64,000 nt of DNA from CAZMZW01 sp964571135 (lineage in GTDB: Bacteria; Chloroflexota; Anaerolineae; Anaerolineales; Anaerolineaceae), in the NCBI GenBank assembly GCA_964571135.1, contig CAZMZW010000006.1, forward strand, positions 62,001-126,000. Reading direction: 5' to 3'. A model generated the notes under the pieces. The model saw only the letters and a list, made by a program, of their open reading frames with translations. It searched no databases and had not been told where the DNA came from. Made by a program: the position numbers and the translations under genes. How positions within the stretch are numbered: the first letter of the stretch is position 1; every line of letters starts with the position of its first letter. This document shows positions 61,103 through 64,000 of the stretch, one piece after another.

Positions 61103-63202
61103 TTACACCAAGCGAAACAGCACCAGGATAACATCAATTAATTTAATCCCAATAAAGGGTGCAATTAATCCTCCAAGCCCATAGATCATTAAATTATCAC
61201 GCAATAATTGTGAAGCTCCCACAGCCCTGTATCTAACTCCCTTCAACGCCAGTGGAATAAGTAGAACAATAATAATGGCATTGAAAATAATAGCAGATAG
61301 TATAGCGCTCTGGGGTGTGGCTAACTGCATGATATTCAGCACTCCTAATTGCGGATAAATACTGGCAAAAGCCGCAGGGATGATGGCAAAATATTTAGAA
61401 ACATCATTGGCAATACTGAAGGTGGTCAATGCCCCGCGGGTCATCAACAACTGTTTGCCAATCTCTACAATGTCGATTAGTTTAGTAGGGTTGCTGTCCA
61501 GATCCACCATATTGGCTGCTTCCCGAGCTGGTTGTGTTCCTGTGTTCATCGCCACAGCTACATCCGCTTGAGCCAAAGCCGGCGCATCATTGGTTCCATC
61601 TCCGGTCATGGCCACCAGCCTGCCTCCCTGTTGATATTCCCGGATAAGGGCAAGTTTTTTTTCGGGGGTTGCCTGCGCCAAAAAATCATCCACGCCAGCT
61701 TCTGCGGCAATGGCTGCCGCAGTCAATGGATTATCACCTGTGATCATGATTGTTTTTATTCCCATTTTCCTCAACTGAGAAAACCGCTCTTTTAAACCGC
61801 CTTTTACAATATCTTTCAGGTGAATGATGCCTAATGCCGAATGATTGCACATCACAACCAGGGGAGTACCTCCATCTTGTGCGATTTCCTTTATTTTTTT
61901 ATCAAGGTCTTCCGGAACCGGATTGCCAAAATCACGGATTATTTCAAGGATGGATTCGGGAGCACCTTTGCGGATGCTGATCCCAGCATAATCAATCCCA
62001 CTCACACGGGTCTGGGCAGTGAATGGGATAAACTTCATTCCCTTCGGCGCCAATTTACTTTTTCCCAGGGTCTGTGCCCGTAATCCATATTTCTCCTTGG
62101 CAAGAATGACAATGGAACGTCCTTCAGGAGTCTCATCGGCAAGTGAAGAGAGTTGAGCGGCTGCAGCCAATTCTTCAATCGGAGTACCTCCCACCGGGAT
62201 GAATTCAACTGCCTGTCGATTACCCAGGGTGATGGTGCCAGTTTTATCCAGCAAAAGAACATCCACATCCCCAGCTGCTTCAACAGCCCGACCAGACATG
62301 GCGATCACATTATGTTGAATTAAACGGTCCATACCAGCAATACCAATGGCTGAGAGCAACCCACCAATGGTGGTTGGAATAAGGCAAACCAGTAGAGCTA
62401 CCAAAACGGTGATGGTTACCGGAGATCCCTGGCTTGCAGCTTTTACACTGTAAATTGAAAACGGTAACAGGGTAATACACACTCCCAGGAAAATAATTGT
62501 GAAGGCAGCCAGCAGTATATTCAGGGCAATTTCATTGGGTGTTTTTTGTCGCTTGGCACCTTCCACCAACCCGATCATTCGATCCAAAAACCCTTCCCCG
62601 GCATTGGCAGTGACCTTAACCACAAGCCAATCTGAAAGAATGCGTGTCCCTCCGGTTACTGCGCTACGGTCCCCTCCCGATTCCCGGATAACGGGAGCCG
62701 ATTCACCAGTAACGGCGGATTCATCCACAGAGGCGATTCCTTCAACTATCTCTCCATCCGTCGGGATAATATCACCTGTCTGAACGACAAACAAATCCCC
62801 CTGTTTCAGCGCAGTTGAAGGAACACTCTCAAAGGACTGGGGTTGAATCCCTTTGATAAACTTTTTATTCAATCTCTTTGCGGAGGTTTCTTGACGCGTT
62901 TTGCGCAAAGCAGCAGCTTGCGCTTTCCCACGCCCTTCCGCCAGAGCTTCAGAATAATTGGCGAATAAAACCGTGATCCAAAGCCAAATGGCTACTGGAC
63001 CAATGAAACCCGGGGATGCTTCACCCTGCCCGGTCAAGGATTGCACCCAAAGGCATGAGGTTAACAGGCTGCCAATTTCGACCACAAACATGACCGGATT
63101 ACGCATCATCCGTAGTGGATTCAGCTTGATAAAGGCATCCAGGATAGCCCGACGGTATAAACTTCTATGCTGGTTGTTTGGTTTTTTTTGTGAACTATTC
63201 AT
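61103..63202 (-). CDS. kdpB: K+-transporting P-type ATPase subunit KdpB
   Basis: A 699-residue P-type ATPase with the KdpB signature set. VDESAVTGESAPV (actuator TGES), DVLLLDKTGTITLGNR (phosphorylation Asp), IKTIMITGDNPLTAAAIA and MTGDGTNDAPALAQADVAVAMN (hinge) are visible, as is the DLDSNPTKLIDIVEIGKQ region unique to KdpB. Its ATP hydrolysis drives high-affinity potassium import through KdpA. The frame opens to a TTG at 63214 that would overlap kdpA; the ATG at 63202, just after the kdpA stop, is the better start. Confidence 0.96.
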   Translation of the reverse strand: MNSSQKKPNNQHRSLYRRAILDAFIKLNPLRMMRNPVMFVVEIGSLLTSCLWVQSLTGQGEASPGFIGPVAIWLWITVLFANYSEALAEGRGKAQAAALRKTRQETSAKRLNKKFIKGIQPQSFESVPSTALKQGDLFVVQTGDIIPTDGEIVEGIASVDESAVTGESAPVIRESGGDRSAVTGGTRILSDWLVVKVTANAGEGFLDRMIGLVEGAKRQKTPNEIALNILLAAFTIIFLGVCITLLPFSIYSVKAASQGSPVTITVLVALLVCLIPTTIGGLLSAIGIAGMDRLIQHNVIAMSGRAVEAAGDVDVLLLDKTGTITLGNRQAVEFIPVGGTPIEELAAAAQLSSLADETPEGRSIVILAKEKYGLRAQTLGKSKLAPKGMKFIPFTAQTRVSGIDYAGISIRKGAPESILEIIRDFGNPVPEDLDKKIKEIAQDGGTPLVVMCNHSALGIIHLKDIVKGGLKERFSQLRKMGIKTIMITGDNPLTAAAIAAEAGVDDFLAQATPEKKLALIREYQQGGRLVAMTGDGTNDAPALAQADVAVAMNTGTQPAREAANMVDLDSNPTKLIDIVEIGKQLLMTRGALTTFSIANDVSKYFAIIPAAFASIYPQLGVLNIMQLATPQSAILSAIIFNAIIIVLLIPLALKGVRYRAVGASQLLRDNLMIYGLGGLIAPFIGIKLIDVILVLFRLV

Positions 63203-63203
63203 T

Positions 63204-64000
63204 TCATGCACCAATTAATAACAAGTGTTCAGCTATCGGACCTAACGCCAGCGCAGGGATGAAATTCAAAGCGCCCACAATAAAAATTACAGCGATCAAC
63301 CAGGCAATAAATAGCGGTGAAGTCGTTGAAAGTGTGCCAGCTCCTGAGGGCACTCTCTTCTTGGTGGCCAGTGAACCTGCCAAAGCCAGGGTGGGAATGA
63401 CCAACCAGTAGCGCCCAATGAGCATTGCTATCGCTCCCGTGAGGTTATAAAAAAGAGTATTGCCATTCAATCCTGCAAATGTGCTTCCATTGTTATTTCC
63501 CTGGGAGGTAAATGCATACAGGATCTGACTAAAGCCATGTGCTCCAGGGTTGGTAATTGAACTTAACCCAACCGGAAATATTACAGCCAAAGCGGTGAAA
63601 AACAATACAATCATTGGCATGATCAAAATGACCAAGGATGCCATTTTCATCTCAAAAGGCTCAATTTTTTTGCCGAGGTATTCCGGAGTTCGCCCAACCA
63701 TCAAACCGGCCACAAAAACCGCCACGATCACAAAAACCAGCATTCCATATAACCCCGATCCCACCCCTCCCAAGGCTACCTCACTTAATTGCATCATCAA
63801 CAGCAGCACCATCCCTCCCATGGGAGTAAAGGAATCATGCATGCTGATTACCGCACCCGTGGAAGTAGCGGTAGTCAACGTGGCAAAAAGAGCCGAAGGC
63901 GCGACCGCGTTCCTTACTTCCTTGCCTTCCATATTGCCGCCGGATTGGGTGCTGCCAGGGTTTTGGTCCACCCCCAATGGAAAAAAACGGGGATTTGGCA
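63204..64000 (-). CDS. kdpA: K+-transporting ATPase subunit KdpA (N-terminus beyond window)
   Basis: The C-terminal 265 or so residues of KdpA (usual length about 560) are present and the frame runs off the right edge. NPRFFPLGVDQN leads into QSGGNMEGKEVRNAV, the third-repeat selectivity-like region, followed by membrane helices including GGMVLLLMMQLSEVALGGVG (pore) and a FVAGLMVGRTPEYLGKKIEPFEMK loop typical of KdpA. The end LNFIPALALGPIAEHL precedes the stop. It is the potassium channel-like subunit; kdpF and the operon promoter must lie outside the window. Confidence 0.95.
   Translation of the reverse strand, partial: PNPRFFPLGVDQNPGSTQSGGNMEGKEVRNAVAPSALFATLTTATSTGAVISMHDSFTPMGGMVLLLMMQLSEVALGGVGSGLYGMLVFVIVAVFVAGLMVGRTPEYLGKKIEPFEMKMASLVILIMPMIVLFFTALAVIFPVGLSSITNPGAHGFSQILYAFTSQGNNNGSTFAGLNGNTLFYNLTGAIAMLIGRYWLVIPTLALAGSLATKKRVPSGAGTLSTTSPLFIAWLIAVIFIVGALNFIPALALGPIAEHLLLIGA

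Noticed and set aside
1..64000. CRISPR array, prophage or transposase
   Set aside because: No regularly spaced repeats, no cas, capsid, terminase, integrase or transposase reading frames were seen on either strand.

Overview
The window looks like a chromosomal segment of a Chloroflexota bacterium, most likely class Anaerolineae. This placement is inferred from the overall gene set: many lipoproteins with LxxC lipoboxes and Ala/Pro/Thr-rich linkers, a two-domain ThyX-like protein, a RodZ-like protein with two HTH domains, secreted proteins ending near a YLPL motif, and mid-range GC by eye. No rRNA gene or other taxonomic marker is present to confirm it.

Layout. 1-5.5 kb: an incomplete membrane protein, dcd, a CapA-like lipoprotein and ftcD on the minus strand, then a YedK-type SRAP protein. 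5.5-15.6 kb: a polytopic membrane protein and tRNA-Glu, then a sugar module: fructokinase-like ROK kinase, ribose-type ABC permease and ATPase, a substrate-binding lipoprotein carrying a perfect in-frame tandem duplication, and a divergent DeoR-type regulator with a periplasmic-binding-protein (PBP) sensor built in. The far end of the module carries a degraded copy of the 3' half of tRNA-Glu plus its terminator, so the module has the look of a tRNA-associated insertion. 15.7-29.3 kb: two MFS exporters (the first behind a 20-codon leader peptide and an intrinsic terminator), an AlaX editing protein, a GIN-domain lipoprotein, a GH13 glucosidase, an RsmI-like methylase, two tandem ZIP transporters, murJ, and rimO. 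29.6-36.1 kb: a LuxR-type HTH protein, a RodZ-like protein, rplI, two secreted repeat proteins behind strong promoters (the first with an elaborate folded leader), and a GH113-like lipoprotein. 36.3-43.9 kb: methylmalonyl-CoA mutase large subunit and epimerase, an UMF1-type MFS protein, a polar amino-acid ABC transporter and a methyltransferase. 44.1-53.6 kb: a CBS protein, then the translation/transcription cluster nusA-ylxR-infB-rbfA-nrnA-truB-ribF followed by the ThyX-like protein and a GrpB protein. 54.4-56.9 kb: an AT-rich Mrr-type endonuclease and an ATP-cone/uridine-kinase fusion. 57.1-64 kb: the kdp potassium-uptake operon kdpABCDE on the minus strand, with kdpA cut by the right edge.

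How it works together. Most of the window is ordinary chromosome. The parts that stand out are the sugar island (regulator and transporter both show PBP-domain rearrangement), the candidate ribosome-dependent attenuator in front of the MFS gene at 15.8-17.1 kb, and the paired AIPAS-repeat secreted proteins with their leader RNA. All function calls come from reading the translated sequence; no database search was run.
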